From NCBI RefSeq assembly GCF_026261605.1, contig NZ_CP102486.1, positions 2,480,001 through 2,544,000 of the forward strand: a stretch of 64,000 bases of DNA. The letters are read 5' to 3'. The notes beneath the pieces were generated by a model. That model searched no databases, had not been told where the DNA came from, and saw only the letters and a program-made list of their open reading frames with translations. Position 1 is the stretch's first letter, and each line of letters opens with the position of its first letter. This document shows, piece after piece, positions 25,474 to 34,758 of this stretch. Both the position numbers and the translations under genes were made by a program. Source of the DNA: Dechloromonas sp. A34 (GTDB lineage Bacteria; Pseudomonadota; Gammaproteobacteria; Burkholderiales; Rhodocyclaceae).

Positions 25474-26598
25474 TTGCTCTACACCGCGAGCCTGACCCTT
25501 CTCTCCTTGCTGGCCAGTGTCGTTCTGACGCTGAGCGGGTTTGGTTCGCGGCCAGCCGTGGCTCATCTGGCCTTTGCCGTCGGCATCGTGCCGTTGATCT
25601 TTGCGGCGATGAGTCATTTCGTCCCGGTGCTCACCCGCACGGGCGATCCCGGTCGCTGGATCGCCAGATTGCCCCCTGCCGCCCAGTTGGCAGGCCTTTG
25701 CGCCGTTCTCGCCATGCAAGGGCTGCTCCCGCGCTGGGTTCTGCACCTAGCGGCGACGATGGATCTGGTTCTGGCGGCGTTATTGCTCAACTGGATTGCC
25801 GGCCGGGTGCGGGCAACCCTGGGGTCGCCGCATCCCTGCTGGCGCTGGTATGGCGCGGCACTCGGCTGTCTGATGCTGGCCCTGCTGGCTATCCTGTTCA
25901 TGGGTTTCTGGCCGCAATACTGGCAATTGTTGCGGCTTTTTCATCTTCATCTGAATACCATCGGTCTGGTTGGTCTGGCCGCCCTCGGCACAATGCCGGT
26001 GCTGTTGCCGACGGCCCTCGGTAAACCCGATCCCGAGGCCGTTGGCTGGCTGCATCGTCGGCTCTGGCTGGTGGCTGGCGGGGCGCTGGTCATTGCGACC
26101 GGTACGGCCGTGATCTGGCCGTTTGCGGTACCTGGCGCGGCGCTGGTTCTGGTGGCGGCGCTGGGCCTGGTGGGGCAGTGGGCTAGGCGGTTCGGCTTCA
26201 GAACCTTGCTAGCTGATGGCGTCAGCGCCTCGCTGCTGGTAGCGGTGGCCGGTCTGTTGCTCACGCTCGCCGCAGGGGTGGCCCACGGTGCTGGCCTGGC
26301 ACCGGGACAGCCGACGTTGCTCGCCTGGGGCGCCGGCTTCCTGTTGCCACTGGTGACCGGAGCGCTCAGCCAATTGTTGCCCGTCTGGCGCTGGCCAGGG
26401 CCGCAAATCCCGGCGCGGGCGCTGATGCGGCAAAAGTTGGCAGCGACCGGACGCTGGCGGGCGGGATTGTTTTTCATGGCCGCCCTGGCCCTGGTCACTG
26501 ATAACGAAAGCTTGGCCGGGGTTCTGCTGGCCATCGGCATGCTGCTCTTTTTTACCGGACTGCTGCAAGCCGTGCGCGTCTCGCAGTCGACGCGGTAA
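25474..26598 (+). CDS. Polytopic membrane protein of unknown function (NnrS-like context)
   Basis: This very hydrophobic protein of about 374 residues has some ten to twelve membrane helices. Histidines within or near helices (AMSHFVPVLTRTG, and LRLFHLHLNTIGLVGLAALG) recall haem- or copper-binding membrane proteins such as NnrS or oxidase subunit I, but I cannot assign a family. The frame opens with a TTG immediately after the DUF2249 stop, with no clear ribosome site; re-initiation from the upstream gene is likely, and a later start is possible. Pairing with DUF2249 suggests respiratory or nitrogen-oxide physiology. Confidence 0.7.
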   Translation: MLYTASLTLLSLLASVVLTLSGFGSRPAVAHLAFAVGIVPLIFAAMSHFVPVLTRTGDPGRWIARLPPAAQLAGLCAVLAMQGLLPRWVLHLAATMDLVLAALLLNWIAGRVRATLGSPHPCWRWYGAALGCLMLALLAILFMGFWPQYWQLLRLFHLHLNTIGLVGLAALGTMPVLLPTALGKPDPEAVGWLHRRLWLVAGGALVIATGTAVIWPFAVPGAALVLVAALGLVGQWARRFGFRTLLADGVSASLLVAVAGLLLTLAAGVAHGAGLAPGQPTLLAWGAGFLLPLVTGALSQLLPVWRWPGPQIPARALMRQKLAATGRWRAGLFFMAALALVTDNESLAGVLLAIGMLLFFTGLLQAVRVSQSTR

Positions 26599-26630
26599 AA
26601 TCGCGCTCTTTCGCTTTTCAGGGCTACGCC

Positions 26631-28058
26631 ATGCGCTATATCTCGACTCGCGGTAACGCCGCGCCCCAGGCTTTCTGCGACATCCTCCTCGGCGGTTTGG
26701 CGCCGGATGGTGGTCTCTATCTGCCGGAAAGCTATCCGCAGATCAGCCGGGCCGAACTCGACGCTTGGCGCCAGTTGTCGTACGCCGATCTGGCCTACGC
26801 CATCCTTTCCAAGTTCATCACTGACATCCCGGCCGCCGACCTAAAGGCGCTGGTTGCCAAGACTTATACCGCCCAGGTTTATTGCCATACCCGCAATGGC
26901 GGCGACGCGGCGCAGATCACACCGCTGACCAAGCTCGAAGACGGCCTCTACACCCAGGAACTGTCCAACGGCCCGACGCTGGCCTTCAAGGACATGGCCA
27001 TGCAATTGCTCGGCAATCTGTTCGAATACGTGCTCGACCAGCGCGGCGAGTCGATCAACATCCTCGGCGCCACCTCGGGCGACACCGGTTCGGCCGCCGA
27101 ATACGCCATGCGCGGCAAGCATAACGTCAAGGTCTTCATGCTCTCGCCGGACGGCAAGATGAGCGCCTTCCAGCGCGCCCAGATGTACTCGCTGCAAGAC
27201 CCGAATATCTTCAACATCGCCGTCACCGGCCTGTTCGACGATGCCCAGGATATCGTCAAGGCAGTGTCCAACGACGCCGAATTCAAGGCCAAGTACAAGA
27301 TCGGCGCCGTCAATTCGATCAACTGGGCGCGGGTCGCGGCGCAGATCGTCTATTACTTCCAGGGCTATTTCCTGGCCACCAAGAACAACGACGAACAGGT
27401 CGCCTTCGCCGTGCCGTCGGGCAATTTCGGCAATATCTGTGCCGGTCATATAGCCCGTCAGATGGGCCTGCCGATCGCCCGCCTGGTGCTGGCGACCAAC
27501 GAAAACGACGTGCTCGACGAATTTTTCCGGACCGGCGTCTATCGTCCGCGCAGCGCGGCGGAAACGAGCATCACCTCTAGCCCGTCGATGGATATTTCCA
27601 AGGCCTCCAATTTCGAGCGCTTCATTTTCGATCTGGTCGGCCGCGACCCCGTCGTCGTGCGCGACCTGTGGGGCAAGGTCGACAAGGGCCAGGCATTCGA
27701 TCTGAGTGCGACGGCCTGCTGGTCAAAGATGCCGGGCTTCGGCTTCGTCTCGGGCAAGAGTACGCATAGCGACCGCATCAAGACCATCCGTTTCGCCCAG
27801 GGGCGCTACAACGTGATGCTCGACACCCATACGGCGGATGGCCTCAAGGTGGCCCTGGAGCAGCGTCAGCCGGGCATTCCGATGATCGTCCTGGAAACCG
27901 CCCAGCCGGCCAAGTTCGAAGAAACCATCCGTGAGGCCCTGGGCCAGGAGCCCGTGCGCCCGGCTGATCTGGCCGGCATCGAGCAGTTGCCGCAACGGGT
28001 GGAAGTCATGGCCCCGGATGTCGAGGCCGTTAAACGCTATCTGGCTGAGCGCGTCTAA
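26631..28058 (+). CDS. thrC: Threonine synthase
   Basis: This PLP enzyme converts O-phosphohomoserine to threonine. It is 475 residues, the long bacterial/fungal type. It starts MRYISTRGNAAPQAFCDILL, has the PLP lysine in GPTLAFKDMAMQLLGNL and the phosphate-binding loop GATSGDTGSAAEYAMRGK, and SGNFGNICAGHIARQMGLP further on. It completes the hom-to-threonine route; the genes between hom and thrC look like an insertion into the usual hom-thrC pair. Confidence 0.97.
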   Translation: MRYISTRGNAAPQAFCDILLGGLAPDGGLYLPESYPQISRAELDAWRQLSYADLAYAILSKFITDIPAADLKALVAKTYTAQVYCHTRNGGDAAQITPLTKLEDGLYTQELSNGPTLAFKDMAMQLLGNLFEYVLDQRGESINILGATSGDTGSAAEYAMRGKHNVKVFMLSPDGKMSAFQRAQMYSLQDPNIFNIAVTGLFDDAQDIVKAVSNDAEFKAKYKIGAVNSINWARVAAQIVYYFQGYFLATKNNDEQVAFAVPSGNFGNICAGHIARQMGLPIARLVLATNENDVLDEFFRTGVYRPRSAAETSITSSPSMDISKASNFERFIFDLVGRDPVVVRDLWGKVDKGQAFDLSATACWSKMPGFGFVSGKSTHSDRIKTIRFAQGRYNVMLDTHTADGLKVALEQRQPGIPMIVLETAQPAKFEETIREALGQEPVRPADLAGIEQLPQRVEVMAPDVEAVKRYLAERV

Positions 28059-28063
28059 AAAGA

Positions 28064-28088
28064 AAGAAGGGCGGGGATTTCCCCGCCC
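28064..28088 (-). terminator. Terminator of the 45-codon minus-strand gene, possibly bidirectional
   Basis: GGGCGGGG pairs with CCCCGCCC across a 4-base loop (28069-28088). Read on the minus strand it is followed by a T-rich run (TTCTTTCTTTTT), giving a proper terminator. On the plus strand it lies 10 bases after the thrC stop but lacks a T-run. Confidence 0.8.
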
Positions 28089-28094
28089 GGTCGC

Positions 28095-28232
28095 TTACAG
28101 GTAGATGACGGCGGGGAAAACTGCAACCGCCAGCACCAGCACCATCCATTCAAGATTGTGGCGGGCGAGGAAGCCCGTGAAATGCAGCACCAGAATGGCA
28201 ATGGCGACTACGTAAAACAGCGCAAACAGCAT
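28095..28232 (-). CDS. Small hydrophobic protein (45 aa)
   Basis: This 45-codon frame encodes a short protein starting MLFALFYVVAIAILVLHFTG and ending AVAVFPAVIYL, with one or two membrane segments. AGGGGG lies 7 bases before the ATG on the minus strand, and a terminator follows the stop by 6 bases, so it has the parts of a real independent gene. No family is recognised. It may be a small inner-membrane protein of the kind attached to respiratory complexes, but that is a guess. Confidence 0.7.
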   Translation of the reverse strand: MLFALFYVVAIAILVLHFTGFLARHNLEWMVLVLAVAVFPAVIYL

Positions 28233-28302
28233 TCGGAACCCCCTGGATACAATCGTTGTTCGACTTGTCAGCTGTAATTATGACGACAACCTGCGCTAAA
28301 TC

Positions 28303-29166
28303 CTAGCCGACGAAGCGCATTGATAGGTCGAGGGCCTTGACGTCCTTGGTCAGCGCGCCGACCGATATGCGGTCTACACCGGTCTCGGCAATGGCGCGAA
28401 TGGTTTCCAGGCTGACGTTGCCCGAAGCTTCGAGTACGGCGCGGCCGGCATTGATCGCCGCCGCCTGGCGCATCATTTCCAGCGTGAAGTTGTCGAGCAG
28501 GATCATCGTTGCGCCAGCGGCCAGAGCGGATTGCAACTCATCCAGCGATTCGACTTCGATCTGGATGAACTTGCAGCGTGCTCCGGCCGCGGCCGCAACG
28601 GCTTTCGCCGCCGCCATGGCCGGGGCGATACCGCCGGCCGCGTGGATATGATTTTCCTTGATAAGAATGGCATCCCACAGCGCCAGGCGATGATTGCCAC
28701 CGCCGCCGCAGCGCACGGCAAACTTCTGGGCCAGGCGCAGGCCGGGCAGGGTCTTGCGGGTATCGACCACTTGCGCTCCGGTGCCGGCGATCTCGTCGGC
28801 GTAGATGCGGGCTTTGCTGGCAACCGCGGACAGCAGTTGCAGGAAATTCAGGGCGCTGCGTTCGGCCGAAAGCAACGCGCGACCGTTGGCGTCGATGGTG
28901 CATAGCAACTGGTTGGGAGTGATCCGGTCGCCATCGGCGGCCTGCCAGCTAACCGTAGCCTGCGGGTCGAGCCGTCTGATGCATTCGTCGAACCAGGCCG
29001 TGCCACACAGAACACCGGCTTCGCGGGAAATGACGGTGGCCTTTACCTGACGCTCGCCGGGAACCAGGCTGGCCGTGAGGTCGCCGGCCCCAAGATCTTC
29101 GGTCAACGCGGCATCGACATTGCGGGCGATTTCGGGAGCAAGCGGGAGGTCAAATTCGATAGGCAT
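28303..29166 (-). CDS. nadC: Nicotinate-nucleotide pyrophosphorylase (carboxylating)
   Basis: This quinolinate phosphoribosyltransferase makes nicotinate mononucleotide in de novo NAD synthesis. It is 287 residues, full length. The motifs ALTEDLGAGDLTASLVP, RSALNFLQLLSAVASKA, VDTRKTLPGLRLAQKFAVR and GGGNHRLALWDAILIKENH carry the substrate-binding Arg, Lys and His residues. It lies 84 bases downstream of nnr, another nicotinamide-nucleotide gene, on the same strand. Confidence 0.96.
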   Translation of the reverse strand: MPIEFDLPLAPEIARNVDAALTEDLGAGDLTASLVPGERQVKATVISREAGVLCGTAWFDECIRRLDPQATVSWQAADGDRITPNQLLCTIDANGRALLSAERSALNFLQLLSAVASKARIYADEIAGTGAQVVDTRKTLPGLRLAQKFAVRCGGGGNHRLALWDAILIKENHIHAAGGIAPAMAAAKAVAAAAGARCKFIQIEVESLDELQSALAAGATMILLDNFTLEMMRQAAAINAGRAVLEASGNVSLETIRAIAETGVDRISVGALTKDVKALDLSMRFVG

Positions 29167-29250
29167 GGGATATTTCGGTGGCGAGCGGAGAGGGCGAATT
29201 GTAACGTTTGGAACGCAGCGGTGTCCGTCGGTTGTTTGCGGTATTTCCGG

Positions 29251-30753
29251 TCAGCGGGGTGCTACGCTGGCAGTTGAACGAACCCATTCGTTCAACTGTT
29301 GGCGGGCGGCATCGATCAGTTCGCTGGCGGTCAGGCCGATCGGCCCGAGGCCGTTGGCGACCAGTCGGTCGGCCGCTGCCCCGTGCAGATGCACGCCGCA
29401 CAATATCGCCTTTTCGGCCGGCCAGCCCTGGCCGAGCAGGGCGCTGACGATGCCGGTCAGGACATCGCCGGAACCGGCCGTCGCCATTCCCGGGTTACCG
29501 GTACGATTGATCCACCAATCGCCGCCAATCGTTGCAACCACCGTTCCGCAGCCTTTCAGCGCCACATGGCAGTGGTAACGGCTGACGATTTCGTAAGCGG
29601 CGGCGATGCGGTCGGCCTGTACTTCTGCGGTCGTGCACTCGAGCAGGCGGGCTGCCTCGGTTGGGTGCGGCGTCAGGATCGCCGGCGTGCGCCGGCTGGC
29701 CAGAGCGGTTTGCAGGCTCTCCTCGCTGGCGACCAGATTGAGGGCGTCGGCGTCGAGGACCAGTGGCAGGTCGAGGCCGAGCGCCGTTTCCAGCAACTCG
29801 CCGGCATCGAGCGACATGCCCATCCCCGGGCCGCAGGCCAGGGCGCTGAGTTCGGCCTGGAGCAGGGCCTGCGGTCGGCGGAACATCAGTTCCGGCTGAA
29901 CGGGATCGAAGCCCGGGGGCTGGTGCTCCATCAGTCCGACGTATACCTTGCCGGCGCCCAGCTTGACGGCAGCGCGCCCGGCCAGAAATGCCGCCCCGAC
30001 CATTGAATGGGCTCCGCCGAGAATGCCGATGCCGCCGTAACTGCCCTTGTGGCTATTCTGGCGCCGGGGTTTGAGGTGTTCGGAAAAATCCGCCAGGCTG
30101 AGCTGGCGGCCATCCGGCGCGAGCTCATTTTCCGGGAGCAGATCGAGCTTGGCTACGCGAAGATCGCCGCAATGGTCAGGGCCATCGTTGGTTAGCAGAC
30201 CGGGTTTGGCGGCGATGAAAGTCAGCGTGTGGCTGGCACGAATCGTCACGCCGGGGCAGTTGCCGGTATCCGCATTGAGCCCGGAGGGGCAGTCCAGGGC
30301 GAGCACGGGGCAGCGGTCGCGAGCCGCCTGGGTATTGGTGGCGGTGATCCATTTTGCATATATGCCTTCCGGGGCACGGGTCAGGCCAATTCCGAACAGG
30401 CCGTCGATGATCAGCGACCAGCCGTATTGCGTTGGGATGTCGTCGATGGTCACGCCGCCGGTATCGATAAAACGCTGGTGGGCGGCACGGGCATCGTTGG
30501 GCAATTTGGCCGGATCGCCGGCAAAGCACACCTGCACATCGAAGAATAGCTCGCGCAGCAGGCGGGCCGCTTCGAAGGCATCGCCGCCATTGTTACCGGG
30601 GCCGGCCAGGACCAGGATTGGCCGGTTGCAGCGCCTGACCAGTTCGGACGCCCAGGCGGCGGCGGCGCTGCCGGCCCGCTGCATCAGGGGCTCGTGGCGG
30701 TGTCCAGTTTCGATCAGGCGGAGGCTGGGGCTGAGATAGAGGGAGGTCATCAT
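29251..30753 (-). CDS. nnr: Bifunctional NAD(P)H-hydrate repair enzyme (epimerase / ADP-dependent dehydratase)
   Basis: The 500-residue protein repairs damaged NADHX and NADPHX. The N-terminal YjeF_N epimerase domain shows VLAGPGNNGGDAFEAARLL and the C-terminal carbohydrate-kinase-like dehydratase shows ALACGPGMGM and GNPGMATAGSGDVLTGIVSA. The ATG overlaps, by ATGA, the stop that the upstream hybrid kinase would have without its frameshift. That suggests ancestral translational coupling. Confidence 0.95.
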   Translation of the reverse strand: MMTSLYLSPSLRLIETGHRHEPLMQRAGSAAAAWASELVRRCNRPILVLAGPGNNGGDAFEAARLLRELFFDVQVCFAGDPAKLPNDARAAHQRFIDTGGVTIDDIPTQYGWSLIIDGLFGIGLTRAPEGIYAKWITATNTQAARDRCPVLALDCPSGLNADTGNCPGVTIRASHTLTFIAAKPGLLTNDGPDHCGDLRVAKLDLLPENELAPDGRQLSLADFSEHLKPRRQNSHKGSYGGIGILGGAHSMVGAAFLAGRAAVKLGAGKVYVGLMEHQPPGFDPVQPELMFRRPQALLQAELSALACGPGMGMSLDAGELLETALGLDLPLVLDADALNLVASEESLQTALASRRTPAILTPHPTEAARLLECTTAEVQADRIAAAYEIVSRYHCHVALKGCGTVVATIGGDWWINRTGNPGMATAGSGDVLTGIVSALLGQGWPAEKAILCGVHLHGAAADRLVANGLGPIGLTASELIDAARQQLNEWVRSTASVAPR

Positions 30754-30814
30754 GGGGCCAGAGAGAGCGGGGAGAGTTGGCGTTTGCCGGCGGTGTGCTT
30801 GAGGATCAGCGCCG

Positions 30815-33544
30815 TCAGCGCGGCGGGATCAATCGGTTTGGCAATGTGATCGACCATGCCACTGGCCAGGCAGCTTTCCCGGTCCTCTGGCAGGGCATGC
30901 GCCGTCTGGCCGATGATCGGCAGCCCCGGGCAAGGGCGGAGATCTGTGAGGCGGCGTCATAGCCGTTGAGGACCGGCATCTGGATGTCCATCAGGACGAT
31001 GTCGAAGCAGCCAGGTGGGTTCTGGCGCACGTTGTCCACGGCCTGTTGCCCATCGCTGGCCATGGTAATGCTGGCACCGTCTTCGTCGAGATTTTCGCGC
31101 AGGATTTCCTGATTGATCTCGTTGTCTTCGGCAATCAGCACCTTGATGCCGGCCAGCGGCTTCTGGCCATGAGAGGGCACATCGATCGGCGCGCTCGATG
31201 TGCCGGCCTGTAGCTTCAGGCTGGCGCGATAGGGCAGGCGGACCTCGAAAGTGCTCCCCGCGCCCAGTACGCTGTCGACCTTGATCGAACCGCCCATCAA
31301 TCGGACGATGCGTTCGGTGATCGCCAACCCGAGGCCGGTTCCGCCGAATTTCCGGGTCGTCGAGTTGTCGCCCTGCTCGAACGGATTGAAGATGGTCTTG
31401 ATTTGCTCGGCCGAGATGCCGATGCCGGTGTCGCTGACGCGTGTCACCAGCTGATTCTGGCTTTCATCGAGCGCCATCTCCACCGCCACTTTGCCGGATT
31501 CGGTGAATTTAACTGCGTTGGACAGCAGGTTGAGCAGAATCTGGCGCAGGCGTAGCGGGTCGCTCTGGCAGCTTGGCGGGAGATTTTCTGCCAGCTGCAA
31601 TTCGAGTCGGATAGCCTTGCCGCTTGCCCGCTCGCGCATCATTTCCAGCATTTCGTTGAGAATGGCGGGAAGATCGACCCGGGTCGATTCAATCTTCAAC
31701 ATCCCGGCATCCATTTTCGAGAGGTCGAGAATGTCGTTGATGATGCCCTGTAGCAGGGTGCCGGAACTGATGATTTTGTCGAATGCCTCATGGGCCCGGC
31801 TGTCTTCGGCGCTCGAGCGCCGACCAATATGGGCCATGCCGAGAACTCCATTGAGCGGCGTCCGGATTTCATGGCTCATATTGGCCAGGAAATCGCTTTT
31901 GATCCGGGCCAGGCGCTCGGCTTCGGCGCGGGCGAGTTCGAGATCGGCCGTGCGCTGGCGGACCAGTTGCTCCAGATGGTCGCGATAGCGCTCGATCTCT
32001 TCATCCTTGCGCTTGTGGTCGGCCAGGGCTTGCCGCAACTCGGCCTCCATGGCCTTGGTCTCGGTGATGTCGGCAATGAAGCCGTACCAGATGATGCCGT
32101 CGTCGCTGCCCCGTTCCGGGACGGCATTGACCAACAGCCATTTGAGGCGGCCATCAGGGTGATTGATCCGGTACTCTATGCGCCACGGGCTCAAGGTCTC
32201 GGCCGATGCTTGCAGCGACTCGAAGAAGCGTTGCGTATCGTCGGGATGCACCATTTTCCGGATGGCCGCCGAGCTTTTTCCCATTTCCTCCGGCGTTACG
32301 CCATAGATATCCGAGATGGCGTCGCTGGTGAAGGGAAAGCTGCCATCACCGTCCGGATTCAGCCGGTATTGAAAAACAACCCCGGGAATATAGGAGACGA
32401 TGCGGCGCAGGCGGGTGTTGGCGGCGTGGTCGGCGGCGCGGGCCTCTTCGGCGACGATGGCGTCCTGGAGGCCGTTGAAGGCGGTGGTCAGCTGGCCGAT
32501 TTCGTCCATTTTCCGGACTGGTAGCGGCTGGCGCGGGATAGTGCCATCGCGCATCTCGCCTATCATTGCGGCAGCCTCGGTCAAGGGCGCCAGTTGCCGG
32601 CGCAGCCACCACCAGCTGATCAATGTGGCGAGGATGCTCAGGGCCAGCGAGATCAGGATCAGGTGGCGCTGCATGGCGCGGATCGAGGCGAAAGCCTCGT
32701 CGGTTGGCAGGACCGACTGCATCAGCCAGCCGGTGGAGGCGATGCGCTTGCTGGAGGAAAGCTCGACGACGCCGCGCGAACTGCGGGCGACGCCGGAGCC
32801 CTCGTAACCATCGATGTAGCGGTCGTATACCGGATTGAGGCCGGGCGGTGGCCCGGCTTTCATGACCCGGCGCTTGTCGGAAGAGGCGACAAAAACCCGG
32901 GTGACTGGCGCTGTCACCAGAAAGTCACCGGTATTGCCGTACTTGGCGGCGCTGATTTCATCGAAAAAATTGGGTTCAGCCAGATTGGTGACACCGATCA
33001 CCGCGCCGATCACCTTTCCTTCCGGGGCGTGAATCGGTATCAGCATGCCGACCACGGGTTGCTGGCTATGTTGACTGACTAGTGGATCGGTGATCGTGCT
33101 GCGTCCCTGGCGCAGGGTCTCCTGCACGCCGACGTATGCGCTGAAATCAACCCCGCGCCGGTTGAGTCGCTGGGGCATGCTGGCGATAGCGCGGCCGGAG
33201 GCATCGATGATGATGATGCCCCAGTTGAAAATGCTGGGCGGGACATCGTGCTGCTCAAGATAGGCCTGCGTAGCATCGGGCGTTTGTAAAATTTCACGGG
33301 AAAGTTTGCCGGCAATCGATTCGGCGATGCTCATCCGCTCGCGGACGGAGCGGTCAATTTCCTTGGCGAGCAGCGAAACGGTCGAAAACTGCTGCGCCGA
33401 AATGGTGGCTTCCATATCGCGACGCAGGGACTGGCTGAGTGCCAGCGCCGTGGCCCACAAGACGGCCAAACTGACGATCAGAACCCCGATGGTTAGCCGG
33501 GTGCGCAGTGATTGCCAGTCGAAAAATCGGAGCGATGCCTTCAT
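30815..33544 (-). pseudogene. Hybrid sensor histidine kinase with a frameshifted receiver domain
   Basis: The frame runs to 909 residues: membrane segment (LTIGVLIVSLAVLWATALAL), periplasmic dCACHE-like sensor (about 40-300), second membrane segment (HLILISLALSILATLISWWW), HAMP, PAS (about 400-520), HisKA (FLANMSHEIRTPLNG) and HATPase (NLLSNAVKF, GTGLGLAI), then REC with LIAEDNEINQ and MDIQMPVLNG. After ASQISALARG the frame goes wrong. The other frame continues with LPIIGQTAHALPEDRESCLA and AKPID, ending at 30750 in ATGA overlap with nnr. One G lost near 30924-30930 explains this. The kinase core is intact, but the receiver lacks its conserved lysine. Confidence 0.85.
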
Positions 33545-33649
33545 GGTCTTCCCGTGACTGACTCGAAAGCCCGGTTGTCATGGCGACAATGGCAAGAGGC
33601 AGGTGGCGTATTGTCGCCCGTGCACCGTCTGCCGGCAACCGCCGCCAGT

Positions 33650-34558
33650 TCAGCGGATGACGTCCAACAGCGATTTTGCCGAGCGGATGGTGTTGGCATG
33701 GATGGCCACGGTATCGTCGATGTTCCGGGCGTAACCCCCGGCCATGGCGATGGCGACGGGTGTCCGGTGCGCCTGACAGCGGCTGAAGACGCGGCGATCG
33801 CGTTCGGCCAGGCCGTCGATGCTGAGACCGAGGCGGCCCAGGCGGTCGTCCCGGTAGGGGTCGGCGCCGGCCAGGTAAATCACCAGATCGGGACGTGCGA
33901 GGTCGAAGGCGATGTCGAGCCCTTCGTCCAGGCGCAGCAGATAGGCGGTGTCGGCGCAGCCATCCGGCAATTCGATGTCGTGGTCGCTTCGTTCCTTGGC
34001 GAACGGGAAATTGCGGGCGCCATGGATCGAGAACGTGAAGATGCTGTCGTCCCCGGCCAGGATGCTGGCTGTGCCGTTGCCCTGATGAACGTCGCAATCG
34101 ATCACCAGAACCCGCTCGGCCCGTCCTTCAGCCTGCATGGCGCGGGCGGCGACGGCGGCGTCGTTGAAAACGCAGAAGCCTTCGCCGCGATCGCGAAAGG
34201 CATGGTGGGTGCCACCAGCAAGATTGGCCGAAACGCCATCCACCAGGGCATTCCGGCAGGCGCATATGGTGGCGCCGGCGGAGCGGCGGGAGCGTTCGAC
34301 CATCCCCTCACTCCACGGAAAGCCGATGGCCTTCTGAGCTTTTTCGGAGAGCTGGCCGGCGGCGACCTGGCGGATGTAGTCGGGATCGTGGGCGCGGGCC
34401 AGTTCTTGGTCGGTCGCCGCGTGCGGCAGATGGAAGTCATCGGCGGCGAATTCGCCGCCGGCCAGCAGCGCCTGCCGGAGCCGGGAATACTTTTCCATCG
34501 GAAAACGGTGCCCGGCTGGCAGGGGTAGTACGAAGACATCGGTGTAGTAAAGCTTCAT
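33650..34558 (-). CDS. Histone deacetylase family zinc hydrolase
   Basis: The 302-residue protein matches the bacterial histone-deacetylase/acetylpolyamine amidohydrolase superfamily: GGTHHAFRDRGEGFCVFND with the paired active-site histidines, VLVIDCDVHQGNGTASILAG with the zinc-binding Asp and His, and LVIYLAGADPY. Bacterial members remove acyl groups from polyamines or other small amides; the substrate here is unknown. It stands alone, with its start divergent from the TIR protein gene across 200 bases. Confidence 0.92.
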   Translation of the reverse strand: MKLYYTDVFVLPLPAGHRFPMEKYSRLRQALLAGGEFAADDFHLPHAATDQELARAHDPDYIRQVAAGQLSEKAQKAIGFPWSEGMVERSRRSAGATICACRNALVDGVSANLAGGTHHAFRDRGEGFCVFNDAAVAARAMQAEGRAERVLVIDCDVHQGNGTASILAGDDSIFTFSIHGARNFPFAKERSDHDIELPDGCADTAYLLRLDEGLDIAFDLARPDLVIYLAGADPYRDDRLGRLGLSIDGLAERDRRVFSRCQAHRTPVAIAMAGGYARNIDDTVAIHANTIRSAKSLLDVIR

Positions 34559-34758
34559 CGGGGAGGGGGCGGGAAAAAAGGTAAGGAATCATTGTCGGTC
34601 GAAGCACCTCGTTCCGCTACCTGGCCGCTATGCAGAATGGAACTTGGCGGGCGGGTTGGAGTCTGAGCGGCAGGAAGTACGAGGCGCCGGCTCGGGTCTG
34701 ATCGTCTGGTCGATTGATTGCCCGGTCGCGTGCTGGCCAGCGTGGCAAGGAGGTCGCA

